64,000 nt of DNA, taken from positions 310,001-374,000 of the forward strand of contig NZ_JAPZDS010000002.1 in NCBI RefSeq assembly GCF_029813115.1, given 5' to 3'. The notes under the pieces are model-generated. The model worked only from the letters and a program-made list of their open reading frames with translations. It had not been told where the DNA came from and searched no databases. A program made the translations under genes and the position numbers. This DNA is from Aureimonas sp. SK2. Its GTDB lineage: Bacteria; Pseudomonadota; Alphaproteobacteria; Rhizobiales; Rhizobiaceae. This document shows positions 29,489-37,838 of the stretch, piece after piece (within the stretch, counting starts at the first letter, position 1; every line of letters starts with the position of its first letter).

Positions 29489-29656
29489 TTAGAGACTGTT
29501 TTGGAAGTTCCCGGCGGAGGATCGGCGCGGGATTTCGGTAGTTCCGCGAGGCGCAAAACGCAGTCGATGCCGGCGGCATCGGCGAGGATTGGCAACGAAG
29601 TGGACGGCCGAAAGACCCGTCGAGCCGACCCGGCGGACTTTCGAAACAGTCTCTTA
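29489..29656. mobile_element. 162-bp MITE-like element with TTA target duplication
   Basis: The outer inverted repeats begin GAGACTGTTT at 29492 and, read on the other strand, from 29653; over the first 20 bases including the flanking A, 17 match. TTA occurs immediately outside both ends (29489-29491 and 29654-29656), consistent with a 3-bp target duplication. The IS1031 group of the IS5 family uses TNA sites, which fits. The interior is too short for a transposase. On the minus strand, part of it reads LRLAELPKSRADPPP-like sequence. It is most likely non-autonomous and mobilised in trans by an IS5-family transposase. Confidence 0.75.
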
Positions 29657-30049
29657 GTCCTCGGCCTCGATCGCGCGCGGCTTGCGGTCGCGGTCGATGG
29701 CGACGAAGGTGAAGACCCCTTGCGTCACCTGCTCGATCTCCTCGCCCTCGCGGCTGCGCCGCCAGGCCTCGACCTCGATGCGCATGGAGGTGCGCCCGAC
29801 ATGGTCGATCCGGGCATAGAGGCTGACCTCGTCGCCGACATAGACCGGCCGGAGGAAACGCATCGCCTCGATGGCGATCGTGGCGCAGCGGCCGCGTGCC
29901 CGGCGCGCGGCGGCCGTGCCCGCGGCAAGGTCCATCTGCGCCAGAAGCCAGCCCCCGAAGATGTCGCCCGCCGGATTGGTGTCGGCGGGCATGGCGATCG
30001 TCCGGATGGTCGGAACGCGCGCGGGGGCGGAGGCGGGCTCTTCGGACAT
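29654..30049 (-). CDS. acyl-CoA thioesterase (YciA/hotdog family)
   Basis: A 131-residue single hotdog-fold thioesterase, cleaving acyl-CoA. The signature MPADTNPAGDIFGGWLLAQMD (about 20-40) holds the catalytic Asn/Asp region of the YciA/BACH type. The start at 30049 begins MSEEPASAPARV. An in-frame extension to 30289 lacks homology. The TAA stop at 29654-29656 coincides with one copy of the TTA target duplication of the adjacent element. Confidence 0.9.
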   Translation of the reverse strand: MSEEPASAPARVPTIRTIAMPADTNPAGDIFGGWLLAQMDLAAGTAAARRARGRCATIAIEAMRFLRPVYVGDEVSLYARIDHVGRTSMRIEVEAWRRSREGEEIEQVTQGVFTFVAIDRDRKPRAIEAED

Positions 30050-30452
30050 GGGCGTCGGCGGCTCCGGCAGGTGCGATGAGAAGGCGGCCGCTCCTGCCGT
30101 TCCCGGCGGGAGGGCGGGCGCTGGTTCCAGTCTTGGCTCTCTACCTCGCCTGTTCGATGTTCGCCACTCCGCTCGCTGTCGGCCGATGCTCGTCGGGCTC
30201 GCGCGCTGCCGACGGCAAATCCACGAGGAGGCATCAGGGAGCTTCGACGCGGGCGCGAGAAGGATCCGCGCAGTGTCGAGGAGTGCCACATGATGGGGGA
30301 GGCTTCGACGATCCCCTCGATCTTCGCGCCCCGCGTCATCCCTCGCCGCCGCCGCGTCTCCGGCGAGCTGATCTCGACCCTGCCCGACGTCGCCGGCACC
30401 TCGGCCACATGGTCATGGAAGTGGTCGAGGAAGCCGCCGACGAGGCGGGGGA
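30050..30452 (-). other. 403-bp gap; possible remnant of a gene coupled to the endonuclease III-like gene
   Basis: On the minus strand an ATG at 30456 overlaps the stop of the gene at 30453 in an ATGA arrangement. It opens a frame beginning MIPRLVGGFLDHFHDH, with strongly GC-rich third positions for about 55 codons. The bias fades towards 30290, where a second frame starting at a GTG near 30289 (VALLDTARILLAP) looks briefly coding. No stop occurs in the first frame until it runs through the thioesterase gene. I recognise no family. It may be a frameshifted remnant or simply non-coding spacer. Confidence 0.25.
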
Positions 30453-31154
30453 TCATGAAGCCGGCGCTTCCTCGCGCGCTGCCGCGAACCAGCGGCAGAG
30501 GTCGGCGAGGAAGCAGGTCTCGCAGCGCGGGCGGCGCGACAGGCAGACGCTCTTGCCGAACTGGATCAGCCAGAAATGGCCGTCGCGCCGCGCCCAGTCG
30601 GGAACGTCGCGCTCCAGCGCGGCGGCGGTCTTGTCGGCGGTGCGCTCGTCGGTGATGCCCGTCCGGTTGCAGACGCGGAAGACATGGGTGTCGACGGCGA
30701 TCACGTCCCGGTCGAAGGTGAAGCTCATGACGATGTCGGCGCACTTGCGCCCGATGCCCGGCAGGCTCATCAGCCCTTCGCGCGTCTGCGGCACGATGCG
30801 GCCGTGCTCCTCGATCAGCGCGGCGCAGAGACGGCGGATGCTCTTCGCTTTCATGTTGTAGAGGCCGCAGGGCTTGATCGCCCGGGCGATCTCCTCCTCG
30901 GAGAGGGCCAGCATCGCGTCGGGCGTCTTCGCCAGCGCAAAGAGCGCCTTGGTCGCGGCCGCCGTGTTGACGTCGCGGCTCTGGGCGGAAAGGAGGCAGG
31001 ACACGACCGAGCGGAACGGGTCGGGCTGGTCCTTCGGGCCTTTCGCAGTCTTCGTGCGGCCCGGCATGTGGTCGCGCAGGCGGCGAAAGGCCTCCTCGCG
31101 CTCGGCCGCGCTCAAGGCGCCGTGCCCTCCCGTCCTTTCCACTCTCGCGTCCAT
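30453..31154 (-). CDS. endonuclease III-like DNA glycosylase (HhH-GPD, 4Fe-4S)
   Basis: A 233-residue base-excision repair glycosylase/lyase. The helix-hairpin-helix MSLPGIGRKCADIVMS (about 129-144) carries the catalytic lysine, and VDTHVF (about 155-160) holds the catalytic aspartate. The C-terminal cluster motif is C-X6-C-X2-C-X5-C (CLSRRPRC, C, ...LC). It is more divergent from E. coli Nth than the second homologue in this window at 32776, so the substrate range may differ. It is separated from the MGMT fusion by 70 bp on the same strand. Confidence 0.88.
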   Translation of the reverse strand: MDARVERTGGHGALSAAEREEAFRRLRDHMPGRTKTAKGPKDQPDPFRSVVSCLLSAQSRDVNTAAATKALFALAKTPDAMLALSEEEIARAIKPCGLYNMKAKSIRRLCAALIEEHGRIVPQTREGLMSLPGIGRKCADIVMSFTFDRDVIAVDTHVFRVCNRTGITDERTADKTAAALERDVPDWARRDGHFWLIQFGKSVCLSRRPRCETCFLADLCRWFAAAREEAPAS

Positions 31155-31224
31155 GATGGCTGTCCTCGCCTGAAACCGAAGCGAGGACGCTTTGCCGGCT
31201 GCCGGAGTTCCCGGGCTGCGGCGA

Positions 31225-32133
31225 TCAGCGCGCGCCGCCCATCGCGAACTCCCAGCCCAGCATCGCGCGCTTGCGCGTCAGGCCCCAATGGTAGCCGGTC
31301 AGAGCGCCGGACTTGCCGACCACGCGGTGGCACGGCACCACGAAGGAGATCGGGTTGCGCCCGACGGCGGCGCCGACCGCGCGCGAGGCCTTCGGCACGC
31401 CCATCTCGGCGGCAATGCCGGAATAGGTGTGCGCCCCGCCGAAGGGGATGGCGAGAAGCCGCTCCCAGACGCGGACCTCGAAATCGGTTCCGATGAGGAC
31501 GATGCGAAGGGGCGCGCCGGCGCCCCATTCCTCCGGGCGGAAGACGCGGGCGAGACGGCGGGCGGCGCCCTCGTCGCTTCGGCTGGTCGTCGCCTGCGGC
31601 CAGCGGCCGAGGAGGTCGGCCAGCGCATGGGCGTCGCCGCCGCGGTCCTCGTCGGAAAAGGCGAGGCCCGCCAGCCCCTGTTCCGTCCAGACGGCGAGCG
31701 CCCGGCCGAAGGGGGTCTCGGCAAAGCCGTAGGTCAGAGCCAAACCCGCACCGCGCGCCTTGTGGAGGCCGGGGCTCATCGCCTCGTGCTTGACGAAGAG
31801 ATCGTGGAGGCGCGAGGGGCCGGAAAGGCCGACCTCCAGCGCCGTGTCGAGGAGCGGCAGCCCGTCGGCCAGGAGCCGGCGCGCGTGGTCGATGGTGACG
31901 GCCTGCAGGAAGGCTTTTGGGCTCAGGCCCGCCCAGCGACGGCAGGCGGCCTCCAGGCGCTGGGGCGTGACGCCGCAGGCTTCGGCGACCGCCTCCAGCG
32001 ATGGCTGGCTGCGATATTCCGCCGAGATGAACTCGATCGCCGCGCGCACCAGCGGGTAGTCGGACGGCGGCGGGACCTCGGCGAGGCCGTCCAGCGGTTC
32101 GGCCGGGACGGGGCAGGGGGCGTGAAGGGTCAT
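31225..32133 (-). CDS. AraC-MGMT fusion: HTH / methylated-DNA-protein-cysteine S-methyltransferase
   Basis: A 302-residue Ada-like protein. The N-terminal half is an AraC-type helix-turn-helix region (EACGVTPQRLEAACRRWAGLSPKAF, about 50-74). The C-terminal half is an O6-alkylguanine transferase with the acceptor cysteine in FVVPCHRVVG (about 265) and the winged helix ending GYHWGLTRKRAML. The Ada N-terminal domain with the phosphotriester-accepting zinc cysteines is absent, so the classical adaptive-response switch is missing. The start at 32133 lies just before the first structured segment. It sits between two endonuclease III genes. Confidence 0.9.
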   Translation of the reverse strand: MTLHAPCPVPAEPLDGLAEVPPPSDYPLVRAAIEFISAEYRSQPSLEAVAEACGVTPQRLEAACRRWAGLSPKAFLQAVTIDHARRLLADGLPLLDTALEVGLSGPSRLHDLFVKHEAMSPGLHKARGAGLALTYGFAETPFGRALAVWTEQGLAGLAFSDEDRGGDAHALADLLGRWPQATTSRSDEGAARRLARVFRPEEWGAGAPLRIVLIGTDFEVRVWERLLAIPFGGAHTYSGIAAEMGVPKASRAVGAAVGRNPISFVVPCHRVVGKSGALTGYHWGLTRKRAMLGWEFAMGGAR

Positions 32134-32212
32134 CGGATCGCTCCGCGAGAATGCGTCGATCCGAACTTGGACCTTCGCCGGCCCGCCCGCCACCCGTTTT
32201 CCCGACGGTGCC

Positions 32213-32692
32213 CTAGCCGCGCTTGGCCTCGGCAAGCGCCCGCCCGAAGGCCTCGGCGAAGCTTTCCCGGTCCTCCGGGTTGAGGAACGAACCGATCTCG
32301 GTCTGGCGGCCTTCGCCGGCCACCGCCATGTGGGTGACGCCCGCGAGTTCATGCCGGCGCACCAGGAAGCGGGTCCAGAACGGATTGTAGCGGGCCTCCT
32401 GCACGGCGCCGCGCGCCGAGGTCTTGCGGATGGTCAACTCCGTGCGCGACACGCGCACCTCCTCGCTCGCCTGCGCCGAACGGAAGCTCGCCCGGAGCGC
32501 GATCCAGAGGAGAAGGACGTCGAGCCCGAAGAAGCCGACCACCGGCCAGGCGCCGTGCGACAGGAACACCGCGCCTGATATGAGGCTCAAGCCCCCGAAC
32601 AGGAGCATGGTCACCGTGAAGCCGCGCTTGCCCAGGGAGCGGTAGGGCGTCAGGAGGGCATGGAAGACGGTGCGCTCGGGGCCGTCACTCAT
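32213..32692 (-). CDS. DUF2244 domain membrane protein
   Basis: A 159-residue protein with two closely spaced hydrophobic helices (about 26-44 and 48-68) followed by a basic cytoplasmic domain containing YNPFWTRFLVRRH. This is the DUF2244 architecture, widespread in alphaproteobacteria and of unknown function. The gene is divergent from nth, with an 83-bp gap that must hold both promoters. Confidence 0.85.
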   Translation of the reverse strand: MSDGPERTVFHALLTPYRSLGKRGFTVTMLLFGGLSLISGAVFLSHGAWPVVGFFGLDVLLLWIALRASFRSAQASEEVRVSRTELTIRKTSARGAVQEARYNPFWTRFLVRRHELAGVTHMAVAGEGRQTEIGSFLNPEDRESFAEAFGRALAEAKRG

Positions 32693-32775
32693 CCGCGTCT
32701 TGCCTCGCAGGCTGGATCCGTTCCAAAGAGGGGGCGGCCGCCGGGGCCGCGCGATGGATTATCTGGGTGAGGATC

Positions 32776-33603
32776 ATGGCGGAAAAAGCGCCTGCGACCA
32801 AGCGCGCCACCGCCGGGGCCGGAAAGGCCGCGCCGGTCGCCAAGGCGGTTCGTGCCAAGGCGAAGGCCAAGGCGCCGAAGATCCCCTATACGGCGGAGGA
32901 GGTGGCTGAGATCTTCCGCCGCTTCGCCGTGCAGCGCGCGCATCCGACCTCCGAGCTCGAGCACGTCAACACGTTCACGCTGCTGGTCGCCGTGGTGCTC
33001 TCGGCGCAGATGACCGATGCCGGCGTCAACCGGGCGACGCGCGGCCTCTTCGCGCGGGCCTCGACGCCGGAGGCCATGGCGGCGCTCGGGGAGGACGAGA
33101 TCCGCGAGGCGATCAAGACGGTCGGCTTCTTCCGCACCAAGGCGAAGAACGTCCAGCGCCTGTCGGAAATCCTGAGGGACGAGCACGGCGGGCAGGTGCC
33201 GCGCGACCGGGCGGCGCTGGAAGCCCTGCCGGGCGTCGGGCGCAAGACCGCCAACGTCATCATGAACACGGCGTTCGGAGAGGAGACGCTGGCGGTCGAC
33301 ACGCATATCCTTAGGATCGGCAACCGCATCAAGATCGCGCCGGGCAAGACGCCGGAGGCGGTGGAACAGGGCTTCCTGAAGATCATCCCCGAGGGCTTCC
33401 TGCGCCATGCCCATCACTGGCTGATCCTGCACGGACGCTTCGTGTGCAAGGCGCGAAAGCCCGACTGCGCCGTCTGCATCATCGCCGACCTCTGCAAGGC
33501 CGACGAGAAGTGGTGCGGCACGCCCGCGCCGCTCGTCGCCCTGCCCGACGCTCCGCCGGGGCCTCAGCCCCTGCCGCCGGGGGCGAAGCGTCCGGGCGGC
33601 TGA
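32776..33603 (+). CDS. nth: endonuclease III
   Basis: Bifunctional DNA glycosylase/AP lyase for oxidised pyrimidines. The 275-residue protein has a lysine/alanine-rich N-terminal extension of about 40 residues, then the core. Catalytic lysine is in LPGVGRKTANV (about 151-161), catalytic aspartate in VDTHILR (about 174-180), and the iron-sulfur ligands form C-X6-C-X2-C-X5-C near residues 224-240. The ATG at 32776 is preferred over a GTG three codons upstream. Its last 40 bp overlap the end of the convergent CysZ-like gene. Confidence 0.95.
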   Translation: MAEKAPATKRATAGAGKAAPVAKAVRAKAKAKAPKIPYTAEEVAEIFRRFAVQRAHPTSELEHVNTFTLLVAVVLSAQMTDAGVNRATRGLFARASTPEAMAALGEDEIREAIKTVGFFRTKAKNVQRLSEILRDEHGGQVPRDRAALEALPGVGRKTANVIMNTAFGEETLAVDTHILRIGNRIKIAPGKTPEAVEQGFLKIIPEGFLRHAHHWLILHGRFVCKARKPDCAVCIIADLCKADEKWCGTPAPLVALPDAPPGPQPLPPGAKRPGG

Positions 33604-34352
33604 GCGGGAACGCCGTCGATCGTCTCCGCCGTCGCCACCGCGATCGGCAGCCCGCCCTCGCGCTGCGACACACGCTGGTGGAGATGCACCATCAGCGCTG
33701 CGGCAAAGAGCGGCGTCAGAAGGTTGAGGATCGGGATGGCGAGAAAGGCGGCGAGCAGCAGGCCGGCGGCGAAGACCGTGCCGCCATACCGGCTCCGAAG
33801 CGCGCGCACCTCCTCCTCCGAGCGGTAGCGGAGCGCTGCGAACTCGAAATATTCGCGCCCGAGGAGATAGCCGTTGATGACGAAGAAGGCGCCGAAATTG
33901 ACCACGGGCACGAGAAGCAGCGCGAAGGCGAGGAGGTTGCCGAGGATCACCACGCCGAAGAACTTCACTGACAGGACGATCGAGCGCCCGAGCGGCAGGG
34001 CGCGGCCGACCGCCTGACCGGGATAGTCGTCCCGCTCCACCACTTCGGCCACGTCATCGAGGAAGAGGCCCGCGATCACCGCCGAGACCGGGGCGATCAG
34101 GAAGGCGAGGAGGAAGGCCAACGCGACGCCCGCCGCCCAGCCCGCGAAGGTACCGGCATTGTCGACCCAGGTCGGCATGTCCGGCGAGAACTGCGCGAAG
34201 AAGGGGATCGCGACGGTCTCGAACAGCCACCGCACGGCGAACCACAGCGCCACCAGCACCACGGCGGTGAGGCCGAGCGACTTCCAGAGCGCGGCCCGGA
34301 AGGGCGGGGAGAAGAGATCGCGCAGGGCGCGGGCGGCCGAGGCCAGGATCAT
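33564..34352 (-). CDS. CysZ-like (EI24 family) membrane protein
   Basis: A 262-residue integral membrane protein with about four to five long hydrophobic segments (first at about 28-48, then 68-95, 133-160 and 203-230). It begins [22 protein letters not shown], typical of the EI24/CysZ family annotated as sulfate permeases. Sulfate transport is a family inference; a dedicated CysTWA importer is also present at 17.5-21.5 kb. The proline/glycine-rich C-terminus overlaps the 3' end of nth on the other strand. Confidence 0.82.
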   Translation of the reverse strand: MILASAARALRDLFSPPFRAALWKSLGLTAVVLVALWFAVRWLFETVAIPFFAQFSPDMPTWVDNAGTFAGWAAGVALAFLLAFLIAPVSAVIAGLFLDDVAEVVERDDYPGQAVGRALPLGRSIVLSVKFFGVVILGNLLAFALLLVPVVNFGAFFVINGYLLGREYFEFAALRYRSEEEVRALRSRYGGTVFAAGLLLAAFLAIPILNLLTPLFAAALMVHLHQRVSQREGGLPIAVATAETIDGVPAQPPGRFAPGGRG

Positions 34353-34492
34353 CGTGGGGCGGCTCCTCGTGGGTCTCGACGAAGGAGATGGGACGGCCGG
34401 CCCACGCCAGCAATGGCGCGTCGCAAGTGGACTTGGCGCCGCTTCCCCGCTACCTCGCCGCAGGAGACGCCCTTTCCAGCCGAGGAAGCCCC

Positions 34493-35431
34493 ATGTCGCT
34501 CAAGGTCGCGGTCCAGATGGACCACGTGTCGGGAATCACCATCAAGGGCGATTCGACCTTCGCCCTGTGCCTGGAGGCCGAGCGGCGGGGGCACCGGCTC
34601 TTCCACTACACGCCCGACCGCCTGTCGCTCCGGGACGGGCGCGCCACGGCCCGCGTCGAGACGCTCAACCTCGTGGAGGAGCAGGGCAAGCACTTCATCC
34701 TCGGGGCGCAGGAGAAGGTCGACCTCGCCGACATGGACGTGGTGCTCCTGCGCCAGGACCCGCCCTTCGACATGAACTACATCACCTCGACCCACATCCT
34801 GGAGCGCGTCCACCCGAAGACCCTGGTTGTCAACGACCCGGCCTGGGTGCGCAACATGCCGGAGAAGATCTTCGTCACCGAGTTCGCCGACCTGATGCCG
34901 GAGACGATCATCACCAAGGACCCGCAGGAAGTGGCGGCCTTCCGCGCCGAGTTCGGCGAGATCGTCATGAAGCCGCTCTACGGCAACGGCGGCGCGGGCG
35001 TCTTCCACCTGACCCGCGAGGACCGCAACCTCTCCTCCTTCATGGAGACCTTCGCGCTTCTCTTCCGCGAGCCCTTCATCGTCCAGCGCTACCTGAAGGA
35101 CGTGAGGAAGGGCGACAAGCGCGTGATCCTGATCGACGGCGAGCCGGTCGGCGCGATCAACCGCGTGCCGTCCGAGACGGACGCCCGCTCCAACATGCAT
35201 GTCGGCGGGCGCGCCGAGCCGACGGAGCTGACCGAGCGCGAGCGCGAGATCTGCGCGCGCATCGGCCCGACGCTGAAGGAACGCGGCCAGGTCTTCGTCG
35301 GGATCGACGTGATCGGCGACTATCTCACCGAGATCAACGTGACGTCCCCGACGGGCATCCGCGAGGTCAAGCGCTTCGGCGGCGCCGACATCGCCGCCCT
35401 CTATTGGGACGCGGTCGAGGCCAAGCGCTGA
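34493..35431 (+). CDS. gshB: glutathione synthetase
   Basis: ATP-grasp enzyme joining gamma-glutamylcysteine and glycine. The 312-residue product has the N-terminal [20 protein letters not shown], the central [14 protein letters not shown] (about 84-97), the flexible ATP-grasp loop [12 protein letters not shown] (about 162-173) and the C-terminal metal site INVTSPTG (about 283). The ATG follows GAGGAAG. Family length is 310-320. A perfect-looking hairpin follows the stop. Confidence 0.96.
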   Translation: MSLKVAVQMDHVSGITIKGDSTFALCLEAERRGHRLFHYTPDRLSLRDGRATARVETLNLVEEQGKHFILGAQEKVDLADMDVVLLRQDPPFDMNYITSTHILERVHPKTLVVNDPAWVRNMPEKIFVTEFADLMPETIITKDPQEVAAFRAEFGEIVMKPLYGNGGAGVFHLTREDRNLSSFMETFALLFREPFIVQRYLKDVRKGDKRVILIDGEPVGAINRVPSETDARSNMHVGGRAEPTELTEREREICARIGPTLKERGQVFVGIDVIGDYLTEINVTSPTGIREVKRFGGADIAALYWDAVEAKR

Positions 35432-35438
35432 CCGGACC

Positions 35439-35478
35439 CGGTTCCTGAACGCCGGATGAATGAGGCGTTCGGGAACCG
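35439..35478 (+). terminator. gshB 3' stem-loop
   Basis: CGGTTCC-T-GAACGCC pairs with GGCGTTC-G-GGAACCG: 15 pairs including one T-G wobble, around a 10-nt loop. It starts 8 bp after the gshB stop and is followed by only a weak T content, so it is perhaps Rho-assisted. Confidence 0.65.
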
Positions 35479-35535
35479 TTCGCCCCGGCCGTGCTTGAAT
35501 GCACCCCATCGAAGCCCTTTGACCGGACGGCTCCC

Positions 35536-36144
35536 ATGCCCCGACTTTCCCTTCTGAAGACCGCCCTCCTTCTCGGCGCCCTGGCCCTGCCGGGCGTCGC
35601 GCAGGCCGCGACCGCCATCGCCACCACCAACGTCAACCTGCGCGCCGGCCCCTCCACCGCCTATCCGCCGGTCAACGTCGTGCGCGGGGGCGAGGACGTG
35701 CGCGTCTACGGGTGCCTCGCCAACCGCTCCTGGTGCGACGTCGACTTCTACGGCCAGCGCGGCTGGATGTCGTCGAACTACCTCGCCTTCGTGCGCGGCG
35801 GCACGCGCTACACCGGCGAGCGCTCCGTCCGCTATCTCGGCGCGCCCGTCATCACCTACTCCTTCGGCAATTACTGGGACCGGCACTATCGGGACCGCCC
35901 CTTCTATCGCGAGCGCCAGCGCTGGGACGGCATCTACGGCCCGCGCATCTTCGACCGGCCCCCGCCGCGCCGCGACTGGCGCGACGCCCGCCGCGACGAG
36001 CGTCGCTGGGAAGAGCGCCGCGAGGAGCGTCGCGAGCGTTGGGAAGATCGGCGCGACCGCTACGAAGACGGCCGGCCCCGCTGGCAGCGCACCGACGTCC
36101 GGCCCTTCGAGTCGGAGGACGACGGCTACGACCGGGACTATTGA
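35536..36144 (+). CDS. secreted SH3-domain protein with arginine-rich tail
   Basis: A 202-residue exported protein. The signal peptide is about residues 1-24, ending AQAA. A bacterial SH3b domain follows (TTNVNLRAGPSTAYPPVNVV to GWMSSNYL, about 29-83). The C-terminal half, from about residue 130, is a low-complexity run of Arg, Asp, Glu and Trp (units such as RRDERRWEERR), probably an extended, highly charged helix. SH3b domains usually bind peptidoglycan. The function of the charged tail is unknown. A clear terminator follows. Confidence 0.85.
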   Translation: MPRLSLLKTALLLGALALPGVAQAATAIATTNVNLRAGPSTAYPPVNVVRGGEDVRVYGCLANRSWCDVDFYGQRGWMSSNYLAFVRGGTRYTGERSVRYLGAPVITYSFGNYWDRHYRDRPFYRERQRWDGIYGPRIFDRPPPRRDWRDARRDERRWEERREERRERWEDRRDRYEDGRPRWQRTDVRPFESEDDGYDRDY

Positions 36145-36152
36145 GCGAACGG

Positions 36153-36175
36153 GGGCGGCGAAAGCCGCCCTTTCT
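36153..36175 (+). terminator. intrinsic terminator of the SH3 gene
   Basis: GGGCGGC, tetraloop GAAA, GCCGCCC, then TTTCTC: a 7-bp stem with a GNRA-type loop and short T-run. Confidence 0.85.
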
Positions 36176-36288
36176 CGTGGCAGCGACGGTCTGACCGTTC
36201 CCTTCCTGTTCTTGCGCCGAAAGCGGCTTCGGATTAGCGTTCCCCGGCGGCATGTCCATCGTCTGGCGCCGCCGGGGGCCGAGCCAGC

Positions 36289-37821
36289 ATGATCTCACGC
36301 GTCAGGACCGTGGCCTTCCAGGGCGTCGACGCCATTCCGGTCGATGTCGAGGTGATGGTCGCGCCCGGCAAGATGGGCATGCAGATCGTCGGCCTCGCCG
36401 ACAAGGCGGTGGCGGAAAGCCGCGAGCGGGTGCAGGCCGCGCTCCACGCCTCCGGCCTCGCGATGCCGCCCAAGCGCGTGACGGTCAACCTCGCGCCCGC
36501 CGACCTGCCCAAGGAAGGCTCGCACTACGATCTCCCCATCGCCCTCGGCCTGATGGCGGCGCTCGGCGCCCTGCCGGCCGACCGGCTCGCCGACTATCTC
36601 GTGCTCGGCGAGCTCTCGCTCGGCGGCACGGTCTCGCCGGTCGCCGGCGTCCTGCCGGCCGCCATGACCGCGCACGAGAATTCGCTCGGCCTGATCTGTC
36701 CGGAAGCCGGCGGCCCGGAGGCCGCCTGGGCCAGCGTCGACATGCCCATCGTCGCCGCCCGCAGCCTGATCCAGATCGCCAACCACTTCCGCGGCACGCA
36801 GGTGCTCGGCCGGCCCGAGCCCGCCGTGCGGGTGGCCGCCTCCGACCTGCCCGACATGGCCGACATCCGCGGCCAGGCGGCGGCCCGCCGCGCGCTCGAA
36901 GTCGCGGCCGCCGGCGGCCACAACATGCTGATGTGCGGGCCGCCGGGTTCCGGCAAGTCGATGCTGGCCGGGCGCCTGCCCTCCATCCTGCCGCCGCTGG
37001 TGCCGGCCGAGATTCTCGACGTCTCGCGCATCGCTTCCATCGCCGGCGAGCTCTCGGATGGGCGCCTGTCCGACCGCCGCCCGTTCCGCGCGCCTCATCA
37101 CTCCGCCTCCATGGCAGCCATGGTCGGCGGCGGCCAGCGCACCCGGCCGGGCGAGGTGTCGCTCAGCCATCGCGGCGTGCTCTTCCTCGACGAGCTTCCC
37201 GAATTCTCGCCCGCCGTTCTCGATTCCCTGCGCCAGCCGATCGAGAGCGGGGAAAGCGTCATCGCCCGCGCCAACTACCGCGTCACCTATCCCGCCCGCT
37301 TCCAGCTCGTCGCCGCCATGAATCCCTGCCGCTGCGGCATGGCCGGCGAGCCCGGCCACACCTGCGCCCGCGGCCCGCGCTGCGCCAGCGACTACCAGGC
37401 GCGCATCTCCGGCCCGCTCCTCGACCGCATCGACATCCGCATCGACGTGCCCGCCGTTTCCGCCGCCGACCTCCTGACGGCCGCGCCCTCCGAGCCTTCC
37501 GAAGTCGTGCGCGCCCGCGTCGAAGCCGCGCGTCGCATCCAGGCCGCCCGCTTTGAGGCGCTCGGCCTGCCCGCGACCACCCTCAACGCCCATTGCTCCG
37601 CGTCGCTCGTCGAGCGCGTCGCCGCCCCGGACGCGGCCGCCGCAAAGCTCCTGCGCGAGGCCGCCGAGCGCATGGCCTTCTCCGCCCGCGCCTACCACCG
37701 CATCCTGAAGGTCGCCCGAACCCTCGCCGACCTCGCCGGCTCCGACACCGTCGGCCGCCCCCACCTCGCCGAAGCCATCAGCTACCGCGTCGCCACCGAG
37801 CGGCCGGCGGTCGCGGGGTAG
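36289..37821 (+). CDS. comM: YifB/ComM-like Mg-chelatase-type AAA+ ATPase
   Basis: A 510-residue AAA+ protein of the YifB/ComM family. In ComM-studied bacteria it acts as a hexameric helicase promoting branch migration during natural transformation. The N-terminal domain resembles ATP-dependent protease fold S5-like (residues 1-170). Walker A GPPGSGKSM lies at about 222, Walker B VLFLDELPEFS follows, and a cysteine-bearing PCRCGMAGEPGHTC insert (about 345-358) probably binds zinc. Full length. The downstream gap to the convergent kinase is almost filled by a structured repeat. Confidence 0.9.
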   Translation: MISRVRTVAFQGVDAIPVDVEVMVAPGKMGMQIVGLADKAVAESRERVQAALHASGLAMPPKRVTVNLAPADLPKEGSHYDLPIALGLMAALGALPADRLADYLVLGELSLGGTVSPVAGVLPAAMTAHENSLGLICPEAGGPEAAWASVDMPIVAARSLIQIANHFRGTQVLGRPEPAVRVAASDLPDMADIRGQAAARRALEVAAAGGHNMLMCGPPGSGKSMLAGRLPSILPPLVPAEILDVSRIASIAGELSDGRLSDRRPFRAPHHSASMAAMVGGGQRTRPGEVSLSHRGVLFLDELPEFSPAVLDSLRQPIESGESVIARANYRVTYPARFQLVAAMNPCRCGMAGEPGHTCARGPRCASDYQARISGPLLDRIDIRIDVPAVSAADLLTAAPSEPSEVVRARVEAARRIQAARFEALGLPATTLNAHCSASLVERVAAPDAAAAKLLREAAERMAFSARAYHRILKVARTLADLAGSDTVGRPHLAEAISYRVATERPAVAG

Positions 37822-37838
37822 GGCGCGGCCGGGATTGC

